Positions 26,733-35,926 of a stretch of DNA of 64,000 nt are shown in pieces. How positions within the stretch are numbered: position 1 is the stretch's first letter; each line of letters starts with the position of its first letter. The notes under the pieces are model-generated. The model ran no database searches, was not told where the DNA came from, and was given only the letters and a program-made list of their open reading frames with translations. Source of the stretch: Bog-257 sp963805985 (GTDB lineage Bacteria; Acidobacteriota; Terriglobia; Terriglobales; Acidobacteriaceae); assembly GCA_963805985.1 (NCBI GenBank), contig CAWDWG010000009.1, forward strand, positions 744,001 through 808,000, given 5' to 3'. A program made the position numbers and the translations under genes.

Positions 26733-29700
26733 ATGGAAGTATCGCGACGTACCTTCGTCAAGACGGGCGTGGCAGGCGCCGTCGGACTTTCCGTCTTCGG
26801 CTTCGATCTGACGCCGCTGCACGCGCAGGCGGCGGCGCTGAAGATTTCCCGCACCACCGAGACGCGCAGCACCTGTCCGTATTGCGCGGTGAGCTGCGGG
26901 GTCATCATCCACACCATCGGCGACAAGGCCAAGAATGTCACGCCGCAGGTCGTGCACGTCGAAGGCGATCCCGATCACCCAATCAATCGCGGCACGCTGT
27001 GTCCCAAAGGTTCGTCGCTGCAGCAGGACATCCAGAACGATCGCCGCATTCTGTACCCGCGTGTGCGGCGGCCGGGCTCCGATCACTGGGAAAACATCGG
27101 ATGGGACCAGGCGATCGAGGAAGTCGCGCAGTGGACCAAGAAGACGCGCGACGCCGGCTTCATGGAGACGGACGCGAAGGGCAATACGGTAAACCGCTGC
27201 GACTCGCTGTTCTGGAGCGGCGGCTGCACCGATACCAATGAGTTCAATTACCTGGTCGTGAAGACGATGCGGAGTATGGGGGTGGTGCGCCTGGAAAACC
27301 AGGCGCGGGTTTGACACGGCCCCACGGTCTCAAGTTTGGGACCAACTTTCGGGCGCGGCGCCATGACCAATGGCTGGGTCGACATGAAGAATACCGACAT
27401 GATGCTGATCATGGGCGGTAATCCAGCCGAGAACCATCCCTGCGGATTCAAGTGGCCAGTCGAGGCCAAACGCAATCGCGACGCCAAGATCATCGTGGTC
27501 GACCCGCGCTTCACGCGCACTGCGTCGCAAGCCGACATCTTCTGCCAGATTCGCGTCGGCGCCGACCTCGCGTTCCTCGGCGGCCTGATCAATTACGCCA
27601 TCGCGAACAACCGCATCGCGCACGAGTATCTGGTCAACTACACCAACGCGGCGTTCATCGTTAAAGACGGATTCACGCTGCCGGAAGACGGCTTGTTCTC
27701 CGGCTTTGATCCCGCGACCAAGAGCTACAACAAAGCGACCTGGAATTATGAAGGAGGCGGCAACGAGACGCCGAAAGAGGCTGCAGCTGGAGCGGCGGCC
27801 GCCGCGCCGACCGCGGTAAGCCACGCAGCAAGCCCAGCGCCGCATTCTGCGAACGATCACCCGCAGGGCAGCAAGGCGCAAAGCTCCGCCGAAGGACACG
27901 GCTATCAGGCCGGAGGACCCGCGGGCGCGAAGGCCATGCCCGGCGCTCCCGCTCCGCCGTCGCTGCCGCCAAATGTCGCTTACGACCTCACGCTGCAAAA
28001 CCCACGCTGTGTCTTTCAGCTGTTGAAGCAGCAGTACTCGCGCTATACGCCGGAGATGGTCGCGAACATCACCGGCATTCCGCAGGAGCAACTGCTGAAG
28101 GCGTGGGACCTGTACACCTCGGTCCGCAAAGACGGCGACATGAAGAAGGTCGCGACTGTGATCTACGCGGTCGGCTGGACGCAGCACAGCAACGGGACGC
28201 AGGTGATTCGTGCCGCGTGTCTGATCCAGCTGCTGATGGGCAATGTGGGACGCGCCGGCGGCGGCGTGAACGCGCTGCGCGGTCACTCCAACATTCAAGG
28301 CGCGACCGACATGGCCGGCATCTTCGACATCCTGCCCGGCTATTTGAAGATGCCCAGCCCCGCGGACAAGGACTTGAAGACGTTTCTGGAGCGGGTCACC
28401 CCGAAGCCTTCAAAGCCAGGAGACTGGGAATCGTTCAACTACTGGTCGAACACGCCGAAGTTCATGGTCTCGTTCCTGAAGGCCATGTACGGTCCGGCGG
28501 CGACCAAGGACAACGATTTCGCCTTCAACTACCTGCCCAAGATCGACCGCAATTATTCCTGGGTCCAAAACTGGAACGACATGTACGAGGGCCATGTCAA
28601 AGGCGTCTTTGCCTTCGGCATGAACGGCGTGATGATCGGGCCGGACTCGAAGAAGAACATCGACGCGCTGAAGAAGGCGGATTTCCTCGTAGTCTGCGAG
28701 ATCTATCCCGACGAGACTAGCGCCTTCTGGCAGGCTCCAGGCACCACACCGGAGGAGATGAAGCAGATCAACACCACGGTGTATCAGCTGCCAGGCGCGG
28801 GATTCGCCGAGAAGGACGGAACGTTCGTGAATTCGGCGCGCTGGCTGCAGTGGAAGTATGCAGCGCTGCCGACGCCGGCCGAGTGCCGTCTGGATCAGGA
28901 CATCCTGGCGCAAATCTTCCTGCGCGTGCGTGAGCTGTACAAGAAAGAAGGCGGCAAGTTCCCGGATCCCATCCTGAATGCCTCGTGGACGTACACCATG
29001 CCGACGAGTCCTTCGCTGGCTGAAGTGGCGAAGGAGATCAATGGCAAGGCAACGGCCGACATCAACGACGAGAAGCTCAACATCTCCCTCAAGGCGGGAC
29101 AACAGGTGCCGGGCTTCTTCGCGCTGCGTGACGACGGCACGACCTCGTCGGGCAACTGGCTGTATTGCGGCTCGTGGACGGAAGCAGGCCCGATGATGCA
29201 GCGCCGCGGCACGGACGATCCGTCGGGGATGGGAGTCTATCCCAACTGGGGCTGGTCGTGGCCGGCGAACCGGCGCGTGCTGTATAACCGCGCCTCGTGC
29301 GATCTCACGGGCAAGCCCTGGGATCCCACGCGACGGCAGGTGTGGTGGAACGCTGCTACAGAGAAGTGGGTGGGCAACGACGTTCCCGACTTCAAGCCTG
29401 ACTCCAAGCCGGAAGAGCACATGGGGCCGTTCATCATGAACCCGGAGGGAGTGGGACGGCTGTTTGTTCCGCTGGGCGCAATGGCTGATGGGCCGTTCCC
29501 CGAGTACTACGAGCCGATCGAGAGCCCGGTTGCGAACCTGCTGCATCCGCAACAGTCGAGCAATCCGATGGCGAAGACCTTCAAGACGCCGATGGACAAG
29601 TACGCCAAACGGGACGAAGGCTACAACATCGTGTGCACGACGTACCGGCTCACTGAGCACTATCACTACTGGACGAAGAACAACCCGATGAATGTGGAGC

Positions 29701-30023
29701 TGGTGCCGGAACCGTTTGTGGAAATCCCGGCGGAACTGGCCGACCAGATGGGCATTCACGGGGGCGAGAAGGTGAAAGTCAGCAGCATTCGCGCCGACTA
29801 CATCGCCAAAGCAATGGTGACCAAGCGCATCAAGCCAATGATGGTCGATGGCAAGAAGACGTACCAGGTCGGCATACCGATTCACTGGGGCTACAAGGGA
29901 ATTTCCGAGAGCGAAGGCAGGACATCGCTGATGCCCGCGAACCGGCTGACGCCGACGGTGATCGATCCCAACGCGTACACGCCGGAGTTTAAGGGATTCC
30001 TGGTGAAGCTGGAGAAGGTGTGA
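26733..30023 (+). CDS. fdnG: Selenocysteine-containing formate dehydrogenase, catalytic subunit
   Basis: A 1096-residue molybdopterin enzyme oxidising formate. ATG 26733 follows GGAGG by 8 bases and opens a Tat signal (MEVSRRTFVKTGVAGAVGL), so the complex faces the periplasm. Cysteines C48, C51, C55 and C90 bind one [4Fe-4S]. The in-frame TGA at 27312-27314 lies in NQARV-U-HGPTVSSLGPTFGRGAM, exactly the Sec site of FdnG, so it is read as Sec194; the frame continues without break to 30023. A SECIS-like hairpin starts 11 bases downstream. The C-terminal ~150 residues are the molybdopterin-dinucleotide domain. An Ala/Pro/His-rich insert lies at about 343-415. The beta and gamma subunits follow. 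Confidence 0.96.
27315..27343 (+). promoter_or_regulatory. Bacterial SECIS element of the formate dehydrogenase gene
   Basis: After the TGA at 27312-27314 come 11 bases and then a hairpin: GGTCTC (27326-27331), loop AAGTTT (27332-27337), GGGACC (27338-27343), with one G-T pair. The 11-base spacing and a GT in the apical loop match the minimal SelB-binding hairpin of E. coli fdh genes. Confidence 0.85.
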
Positions 30024-30104
30024 GGGTGGAAGCGGTGCGGCTTCAGCCGCGCAGGACCGGGTAGTGCGGCGCTTCAGCGCCGCGTCGTGCGCATTTTGTT
30101 GTTT

Positions 30105-30217
30105 GTCATCACGAGGAGGTCTTTAGACCGACGAGGGATCTGCTTTCAGCCCGGATCTCGGTACGCCGCGGACGGAAAGCAGATCCCTCCTCGGGCTGAA
30201 GCCCTCGTCGTGATGAC
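30105..30217. repeat. Long hairpin repeat GTCATCACGAG...GTGATGAC (family B, copy 1)
   Basis: Outer arms GTCATCACGAGGAGG / CGTCGTGATGAC and inner arms GAGGGATCTGCTTTC / GAAAGCAGATCCCTC give a long imperfect stem. It sits in the 359-base gap between fdnG and fdnH; upstream at 30051-30088 is a second small palindrome (GCGGCGCTTCAGCGCCGC). Confidence 0.85.
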
Positions 30218-30382
30218 AATTCAATGATGCGGTGATGACGATTCAAATAACGCGCAGGGGTGAGGGTCCAAACTACGTGCGGAGGCGCCTGAAGTTGCGT
30301 TAAAGGGGACTGTATGTTTACGACACAGCTTCCACCCCTTAAGGAATTTTTCGGATTGCAACTGCCATAGGAAAGGCAGGAC

Positions 30383-31303
30383 ATGAGCGATCGCGGCACA
30401 TTACGAATCCAGCGGGTCTCGGGCCATCCTGGCCCGGTGGCTGGGCAAGGCACGCAGCGCGAAGATACGGTCTGCAAGCTGATCGACACCACGACCTGCA
30501 TCGGCTGCAAGGCGTGCGAAGTGGCCTGCGTCGAGTGGAACGACATGCCGTTCCGCGAGACCTACTTCGACAACACTTACCAGACGATGCCGGACACCCA
30601 GTGGAATTACTGGAACCTCATCAAGTTCAACGAGGACGAGCACTCCGACGGCAGCTTTGCCTGGCTGATGCGCAAGCATCAGTGCATGCACTGCGCCGAT
30701 CCCGGCTGCCTGCATGCGTGTCCCGCCGACGGCGCCATCGTGCAATACGAAAACGGCATCGTCGACTTCCAGCAGGAGAACTGCATTGGCTGCCAGTTCT
30801 GTGTCTCGGGCTGTCCGTTCAATATTCCCAAGTACGATCCGAATACTAAGAAGGTTTACAAGTGCACGTTATGCTCCGACAGAGTAGGAGCCGGGCTGGA
30901 ACCGGCGTGCATCAAGGCATGCCCAACCGGCTGCCTGCACTTCGGCACCAAGGACGACATGAAGTACCTCGCCGAGAAACGGGCCACGCAACTGCGTGAG
31001 GTCTCGGGCTTCAAGGAAGCCGGCGTGTACGATCCGCCGACCATCGGCGGTACCAGCGTGATCTACGTTCTGCACAACATCAACAAGACCGAGGCCTATG
31101 GCGGGCTTCCGCAGGAGCCGCACATTTCGCAGGCGTTCATGATCTGGAAGGAGTGGTTCAAGCCGATCGGGCTGTTCGCCGCGATGATGGGTTTTGTCGG
31201 CGTGGTGATGCACTACGTCTTCGAAGGCCCGCGGCGCACGCAGCCGCTGCCGCCGATCAAGCAAATCGATCCACCAGATCGGGTCGTGGACAAGGAGAAT
31301 TAG
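30383..31303 (+). CDS. fdnH: Formate dehydrogenase iron-sulfur subunit
   Basis: A 306-residue ferredoxin-like electron transfer subunit. Sixteen cysteines in four ferredoxin-type groups are visible: CIGCKACEVAC, CMHCADPGCLHAC, CIGCQFCVSGCPF and CTLCSDRV...CIKACPTGC. A C-terminal transmembrane helix (LFAAMMGFVGVVMHYV, ~262-277) anchors it, as in FdnH. The start ATG 30383 has AAGGCAGG upstream. It passes electrons from the Mo/Sec subunit to the cytochrome b; fdnI begins on the next base after its stop. Confidence 0.95.
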   Translation: MSDRGTLRIQRVSGHPGPVAGQGTQREDTVCKLIDTTTCIGCKACEVACVEWNDMPFRETYFDNTYQTMPDTQWNYWNLIKFNEDEHSDGSFAWLMRKHQCMHCADPGCLHACPADGAIVQYENGIVDFQQENCIGCQFCVSGCPFNIPKYDPNTKKVYKCTLCSDRVGAGLEPACIKACPTGCLHFGTKDDMKYLAEKRATQLREVSGFKEAGVYDPPTIGGTSVIYVLHNINKTEAYGGLPQEPHISQAFMIWKEWFKPIGLFAAMMGFVGVVMHYVFEGPRRTQPLPPIKQIDPPDRVVDKEN

Positions 31304-32050
31304 ATGGCGAGCTCTGCCGATCGTTTTATCCATCGTCCCAACGCCATCGATCGCCTGGGCAAGACCGTGATCTATGTTGGCGAGTTGATGCGGCATCCGG
31401 TGTACACGCGCTTTTTGCACTGGATGGTCGGCATCTTCTTCTTCCTGGCGCTGCTGTCGGGCTTCGCGATTTATCTGCCGTGGATCTTCCGATTCTTTGC
31501 GCCGCTGTTCGGCGGCGGCGCGATGACACGCTTCCTGCATCCGTGGTTCGGGCTGGGCTTCGTCTTCTTCTTCATGCTGCAGGCCGCCAACTGGTGGCAG
31601 GCGATGTCCTGGACACCCTCGGACACGCGCTGGATGAAGAACATCAAGGACTACGTTACCCGAACCGAATCGGTCGAGTCGCCGGAGACCGGCTTCTTCA
31701 ACGCCGGCCAGAAGGCGATGTTCTGGGAGATCGTGTGCGGCTCCATCGCTTATGTCATTACGGGCGTGATGATGTGGTTTCCGGAAATCTTCGGCCGCAT
31801 CGCCGTGTCCATCGCTTACGTCATTCACGACATCTCCGCGCTGATCATGCTGTTCGGCATCTTCTTCCACATCTATCTCAGCACCTTCGGCGAGCCGGGA
31901 ACCATTCAGGCTATGACGAGGGGCACGGTGAGCGAAGCGTGGGCGTGGACGCATCATCCGAGGTGGTACAAGGACGTGACCGGGCGCGACCCAGAAGAAG
32001 CGATGAAGCGGGCAGCCACGCCGACGGCCGACGAAGAACGCACGCTGTAA
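31304..32050 (+). CDS. fdnI: Formate dehydrogenase cytochrome b subunit
   Basis: A 248-residue di-heme cytochrome b556 of the FdnI family with four transmembrane helices (about 40-60, 77-97, 145-165, 175-200). Histidines in TRFLHWMVG, RFLHPWFG, YVIHDISA and GIFFHIYL are the likely heme and quinone-site residues. It would reduce the quinone pool with formate electrons. It starts at the base after fdnH stops. Confidence 0.94.
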   Translation: MASSADRFIHRPNAIDRLGKTVIYVGELMRHPVYTRFLHWMVGIFFFLALLSGFAIYLPWIFRFFAPLFGGGAMTRFLHPWFGLGFVFFFMLQAANWWQAMSWTPSDTRWMKNIKDYVTRTESVESPETGFFNAGQKAMFWEIVCGSIAYVITGVMMWFPEIFGRIAVSIAYVIHDISALIMLFGIFFHIYLSTFGEPGTIQAMTRGTVSEAWAWTHHPRWYKDVTGRDPEEAMKRAATPTADEERTL

Positions 32051-32092
32051 GAGTGACTGCAGTATTCCCTCGAAATCCGCTATAACAGAAGT

Positions 32093-32896
32093 GTGAGTGC
32101 AAGCAATCCTTTCCTGGCTCCCCGAACGGCGTTAATCACCGGCGCCTCCAGCGGCATTGGGCTGGAGCTGGCGCATCTGTTTGCCCGCGATGGCTACCGG
32201 CTGGTGCTGGTGGCTCGCAATCGCGGCGCTCTGCGCGAACTGGGCGACGAGCTGCAATCGCGCTATTCCATCCAGGTGCGCATTTCGCCCAAAGACCTGG
32301 CGCATCCCGCCTCGCCCGGCGAGCTGCATCAGGAATTGCAGGAGGCGGGCATTGTGCTCGACGTGCTGGTGAACAATGCCGGCTTCGGCGCGGCCGGGCC
32401 GTTCCTCGACACCAATTGGAACGACGAAGCCGAGATGATCCAGGTGAACATCACGGCGCTGACGCACCTGACCAAACTCTTTCTGCCGCAGATTCGCGCG
32501 CGCGAAGGCAAAGTGATGAACGTGGCCAGCGTGGCGGCATTTCTGCCGGGGCCCTTCATGTCGATCTACTACGCCAGCAAGGCGTACGTGCTGAGCTTCA
32601 CCGAGGCGCTTGCCGAGGAGCTGGCCGGCACGGGAACGACCGTGACGTGCCTGTGCCCGGGGCCGGTAGTGACAAACTTCCAGAAGCGCGCGGGAACGGG
32701 GAACGCCGGTGTAGCGCGCGGACCGTTGCTGGTAGACGTGCGCGATGTCGCGCGAATCGGTTACGAAGGCATGAAGCAGGGCAAGCGGGTCGTGATTCCG
32801 GGATGGAAGAACGCCGTGCTGGTGCAGGGATTGCGCGCGTCACCGCGCAGGATGGTGACGAAAGTTGTCAGTGGGATGAATTGGAAGAAAAAGTAG
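32093..32896 (+). CDS. Short-chain dehydrogenase/reductase
   Basis: A 267-residue classical SDR of the YqjQ/DltE-like group. TGASSGIG cofactor motif at ~17-24, NNAGFGAAGPF, the catalytic S (NVASVAAF) and YYASK at ~160-164. It uses NAD(P)H; the substrate is unknown. The start is GTG 32093. It lies 42 bases after fdnI on the same strand, so it could share its transcript, but nothing suggests a role in formate oxidation. Confidence 0.88.
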   Translation: MSASNPFLAPRTALITGASSGIGLELAHLFARDGYRLVLVARNRGALRELGDELQSRYSIQVRISPKDLAHPASPGELHQELQEAGIVLDVLVNNAGFGAAGPFLDTNWNDEAEMIQVNITALTHLTKLFLPQIRAREGKVMNVASVAAFLPGPFMSIYYASKAYVLSFTEALAEELAGTGTTVTCLCPGPVVTNFQKRAGTGNAGVARGPLLVDVRDVARIGYEGMKQGKRVVIPGWKNAVLVQGLRASPRRMVTKVVSGMNWKKK

Positions 32897-32935
32897 CCGT
32901 AAGCAATCAGCAGTCAGGGATGACCAGGAGATTGA

Positions 32936-33217
32936 TTGGAGATAGATGCACAGATTCGGCGCATGCTTGCAGCTGAGCTAAGAGTGCAGGAGTCACTCCT
33001 GACCGATGATTTCCGCTGGCTGGATGAAATGGGAATCGAGGACGCTGAATACTTTCTGGCAAGAATAAACGACGCTTTCGCCGAAATTCCCCTTGGCTTT
33101 TCCTTCGGGGCTGGAAAACTCCCACTTCGTCACATCGATAGGGAACTGCTGCAGCAGATTGCCACCGTCGTTGGTCTTGTTGAATACGTCCGAAGACAGG
33201 TTTTGGCTGATCGCTAA
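32936..33217 (+). CDS. Small hypothetical protein, acyl-carrier-like helical fold
   Basis: A 93-residue acidic, mostly helical protein not assigned to a family. The pattern (helix, LLTDDFRWLDEMGIEDAEYFLARINDAFAEIPLGF, quoted here in part as DDFRWLDEMGIEDAEYF, then two helices) recalls acyl carrier proteins, with an alpha-helix 2 that reads like EYFLARINDAFAEIP. The serine that would carry phosphopantetheine is absent at the expected DSL position. It starts with TTG 32936, 5 bases after AGGAG. It lies 39 bases after the SDR gene. Real-gene status is likely from the ribosome-binding site and codon use. Confidence 0.6.
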   Translation: MEIDAQIRRMLAAELRVQESLLTDDFRWLDEMGIEDAEYFLARINDAFAEIPLGFSFGAGKLPLRHIDRELLQQIATVVGLVEYVRRQVLADR

Positions 33218-33231
33218 TCTCCAATCGCTTC

Positions 33232-34002
33232 CTAAAGGCCAAACAACTCGCGTAGCCGTTTTGTTTGCGCGCGGCTGACCGGGATCTCCGTCTGCTTCTT
33301 GTCTTCCATGCGGATCTGGTAGGAGCTCTTGAACCACGGCACGACTTCCTTGATGCGGTTGATGTTCACCAGATACGAGCGGTGGGCGCGCCAGAACATG
33401 TTGGGATCGAGCGAATCCAGTAACTCTTCCAGCGTGCGGCAATTCGACTGGCCTTCCATGTGAGTAGCGACAACCGTGATGATCCCGTCCTCGATCGAGG
33501 CGTAGCAGATGTCTTTCTGATCGACGAGGAAGAGACGGCCCGCGGCCTTCAGTAAAACCTTGGCGGCCGGGGGACGCTGCTGCTGCTCCAGCATTTTGAC
33601 GATGGTGCCAATCTGATCGCTGGGCGAGGCCGCTTCTTCCAGCTTCTGGCGGACCTTGTCCAGCGCTTGCGAGACGCGCTTGCGGTCGAAGGGCTTCAGC
33701 AGGTAATCAATGGCGTTGACCTCGAACGCCTTCACGGCATATTGATCGTAGGCAGTGGCGAAGACGATCTGCGGCAGCGGGACTTTGCGGTCCAGCAGCT
33801 TCTTGATGACGCCGAAGCCGTCGAGGCCGGGCATCTGCACGTCGAGGAAGACGAGGTCGGGCGAAAACTCCTTGACCAGGTTGACCGCTTCCACCCCGTT
33901 CTTGCCTTGTGCCACGATATCGACATCGAGTTCGCGGAGCAGGTAGGCAAGCTCATCGCGCGCCAGCTGTTCGTCGTCCACTATGACTGCCGACAGTGCC
34001 AT
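33232..34002 (-). CDS. LytTR-family response regulator
   Basis: A 256-residue two-domain regulator. The receiver domain (1-120) has DD at 9-10, the phospho-acceptor D54 (FLDVQMPG), a T/S switch (FATAYD) and K~107 (LLKPF). The LytTR DNA-binding domain is at ~150-250 (YASIEDGIITVVATHMEG; FWRAHRSYLVNINRIKEV). The start ATG 34002 follows AGGAG; an upstream extension of the frame lacks any domain. No histidine kinase is adjacent, so its partner is encoded elsewhere. Confidence 0.93.
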   Translation of the reverse strand: MALSAVIVDDEQLARDELAYLLRELDVDIVAQGKNGVEAVNLVKEFSPDLVFLDVQMPGLDGFGVIKKLLDRKVPLPQIVFATAYDQYAVKAFEVNAIDYLLKPFDRKRVSQALDKVRQKLEEAASPSDQIGTIVKMLEQQQRPPAAKVLLKAAGRLFLVDQKDICYASIEDGIITVVATHMEGQSNCRTLEELLDSLDPNMFWRAHRSYLVNINRIKEVVPWFKSSYQIRMEDKKQTEIPVSRAQTKRLRELFGL

Positions 34003-34072
34003 GCGTTCTCCTGAAGCGGATGTTCCTGCACAACTATAAATGAGCCGCGAGCTGCGAGCAGCAAACATCCGC

Positions 34073-34543
34073 CTAGTCGAGGTAGCCCTTCCGCACCGCA
34101 TGAATGTAGTCGATCGACGCGGGAACTGCACCGGAATTCCGGATTTCCAGAGAAATTTGACCACGATGATGAGCGCCATGCACCAGCAGCTGCGTCAGGA
34201 TGTCGAGGACGGTGTTCGTCCACGGCTCACCGCGGCTGTTGGTGTAGTTGCAGGAGCGCAGGAGATCCGCATCCGACAATCCGTCCAGGTAGCTTTGCCA
34301 TGTGGTTTCCAGTTCGCGTAGCTGCGCGTCGCAAGCCTCCAGTGAAATCTCGGGCCAAACGGCGGTGCGCGGCGGTCTCTGTTGCAATCGGTCCCGCCAC
34401 AACCACTGTGCTGCAATGATGTGATTGAGCAGCCCGATGGCTGGCGTGGGCGGCGACGGCAGCGTGGAAAGGACGCGCAACTCTTCGCGATTGGCCCAAC
34501 TGTCGTGCTTGAACTGATGGCGGAGGTGGTCTAGAAGCGTCAT
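34073..34543 (-). CDS. DinB-family protein
   Basis: A 156-residue four-helix-bundle protein of the DinB/YfiT superfamily. The three metal-binding histidines are expected near H41 (LLNHIIAAQWLW) and in HGAHHRGQI at ~123-131; both sites are present. Such proteins are metal-dependent thiol transferases or S-transferases of mostly unknown substrate. No operon link. Confidence 0.87.
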   Translation of the reverse strand: MTLLDHLRHQFKHDSWANREELRVLSTLPSPPTPAIGLLNHIIAAQWLWRDRLQQRPPRTAVWPEISLEACDAQLRELETTWQSYLDGLSDADLLRSCNYTNSRGEPWTNTVLDILTQLLVHGAHHRGQISLEIRNSGAVPASIDYIHAVRKGYLD

Positions 34544-34898
34544 GGCAGTTTGATTGGAAATTCGGCTTCAGGATTCTTTGCCGATTCCACGAACCGCAGA
34601 TCCTTCGACTGCGTTCGGCCGCTTTCGCGGCCTCACTTCGCTCAGAATGACAATATCCCTGGGCGGGCGCTCCGCTCGGGATGACAGTATTGAGAAGGTT
34701 AGCAGTCTGCCAAGCGTGAAACAGTAACGCGCCGCCAGCGCTCAGCGAAGAGCCGATAGCGAAGAGCGAAAGCGTGGGCCGGAGGCCCACACGACAGCCG
34801 GCCAGAGGCCGGCGCTACTCTCCTTCGTTCAAACTCAGGAGACGCGCACTTTCCGGCAATAGCTCAAAGCGACAGCTGGATTTACACTAATCGCAAAC
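34544..34898. repeat. Repeat-rich spacer between dinB-like gene and rlmB
   Basis: About 355 bases without a gene. It holds GCAGATCCTTCGACTGC...CTCAGAATGACA and GGGCGCTCCGCTCGGGATGACAG (half copies of family B, 34605-34685), and two small palindromes, GTGGGCCGGAGGCCCAC (34771-34787) and CCGGCCAGAGGCCGG (34799-34813). The rlmB promoter must lie near 34840-34895. Confidence 0.6.
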
Positions 34899-35672
34899 AT
34901 GGTCGTCATCTATGGGATTCATTCCGTCAGCGAGGCGCTGAAGTCGGGCGCGCGCAGCTTCGAATACGTGGGCATCGCGCGCGAGCGGCACGATCAGCGC
35001 GTGCAGCGCCTGATCGACGATTGCCGCGCCAGCGGTGTGCAGGTACGCTTCCTGCCGCGCGAGGAACTCGATCGCACCGCCAATACCAACACGCATCAGG
35101 GCGTGATTGCGGTCACCAGCGGTAAGCAGTATGCCGACGTGGACACGCTGCTGGAGCAGCGCCACGGCGAGTACAGCTTCCTGGTGGTGCTGGATGGCGT
35201 GGAGGATCCGCATAATCTGGGCGCGCTGATTCGGTCGGCGGACGGCGCCGGCGCGGACGGTGTGATCATTCCGGAGCGGCGGGCTTCCGGGCTAACGGGA
35301 ACGGCGGTGAAGGCTTCGGCGGGCGCGTCGGAGCATCTGCCGATCGCGCGGGTTACCAACATCTCGCGCACGCTGGACGAGTTGAAGGAGCGCAACGTCT
35401 GGACCGTCGGCCTGGATGAACGCGGCACGCAGAGCTACGACGAGCTCGATTACAAGATGCATTGCGCGATCGTGCTGGGCGCGGAGGGCAAAGGTTTGCA
35501 CGACCTGGTTCGCAGGCGTTGCGATTTTCTGGTGTCGATTCCGATGCTGGGACATGTGCCGTCGCTGAACGTTTCCGTCGCGGGCGCGGTGGTGATGTAC
35601 GAGCTCGCGCGGCAACGCAGGGCAGCAGGGAAGCAGGCCGAGGAGCCCGTTGCCGGAGGCCGGAAACGATGA
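34899..35672 (+). CDS. rlmB: 23S rRNA (guanosine-2'-O-)-methyltransferase RlmB
   Basis: A 257-residue SPOUT-class RNA 2'-O-methyltransferase (TrmH/SpoU). An N-terminal substrate-binding domain (1-75) is followed by motif 1 DGVEDPHNLGALIRSADG-type (DPHNLGALIRSA), motif 2 AIVLGAEGKGLH and motif 3 IPMLGHVPSLNVSVAGAV, which form the knotted SAM site. It methylates G2251 in E. coli; TrmH-like activity on another RNA cannot be excluded. It overlaps the next gene by ATGA. Confidence 0.92.
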   Translation: MVVIYGIHSVSEALKSGARSFEYVGIARERHDQRVQRLIDDCRASGVQVRFLPREELDRTANTNTHQGVIAVTSGKQYADVDTLLEQRHGEYSFLVVLDGVEDPHNLGALIRSADGAGADGVIIPERRASGLTGTAVKASAGASEHLPIARVTNISRTLDELKERNVWTVGLDERGTQSYDELDYKMHCAIVLGAEGKGLHDLVRRRCDFLVSIPMLGHVPSLNVSVAGAVVMYELARQRRAAGKQAEEPVAGGRKR

Positions 35673-35926
35673 TAGGAACCGTGCTGCTGGCGGCGGTCAA
35701 TATCCTGATGGCAGCGGTGGGCTGGCGCTATCTGTTTCAAACCGACAAGGTGGTGGCCGACGCGCAAGCCCGGCAGCAGAAAAAGAAGCTGACGCAACTG
35801 TCGGTGAACGCCAGCATCAGCATGAAGAGCTGGTACCCTACCTATATCCGCTGCGCAGGAGTCGTGATCTGGGTCTTCGATCTGTTTCTCATCTACATGC
35901 TTTGGGTCTGGAAGCCTCCGCAGTGA
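35669..35926 (+). CDS. Small two-helix membrane protein, unknown function
   Basis: An 85-residue protein with transmembrane segments at ~2-20 (IGTVLLAAVNILMAAVGW) and ~62-80 (GVVIWVFDLFLIYML) joined by a basic cytoplasmic-type loop (ARQQKKK). It overlaps rlmB by ATGA at its start and the peptidase-like gene by GTGA at its end, so the three genes are translationally coupled. No family recognised. Confidence 0.75.
   Translation: MIGTVLLAAVNILMAAVGWRYLFQTDKVVADAQARQQKKKLTQLSVNASISMKSWYPTYIRCAGVVIWVFDLFLIYMLWVWKPPQ

Noticed and set aside
27312..27314. TGA as a nonsense mutation splitting the formate dehydrogenase gene
   Set aside because: It is at the exact Sec codon position and a SECIS-like hairpin follows at the standard distance.
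28410..29885. 491-codon minus-strand frame opposite fdnG
   Set aside because: Antisense shadow of a well-conserved molybdopterin enzyme.
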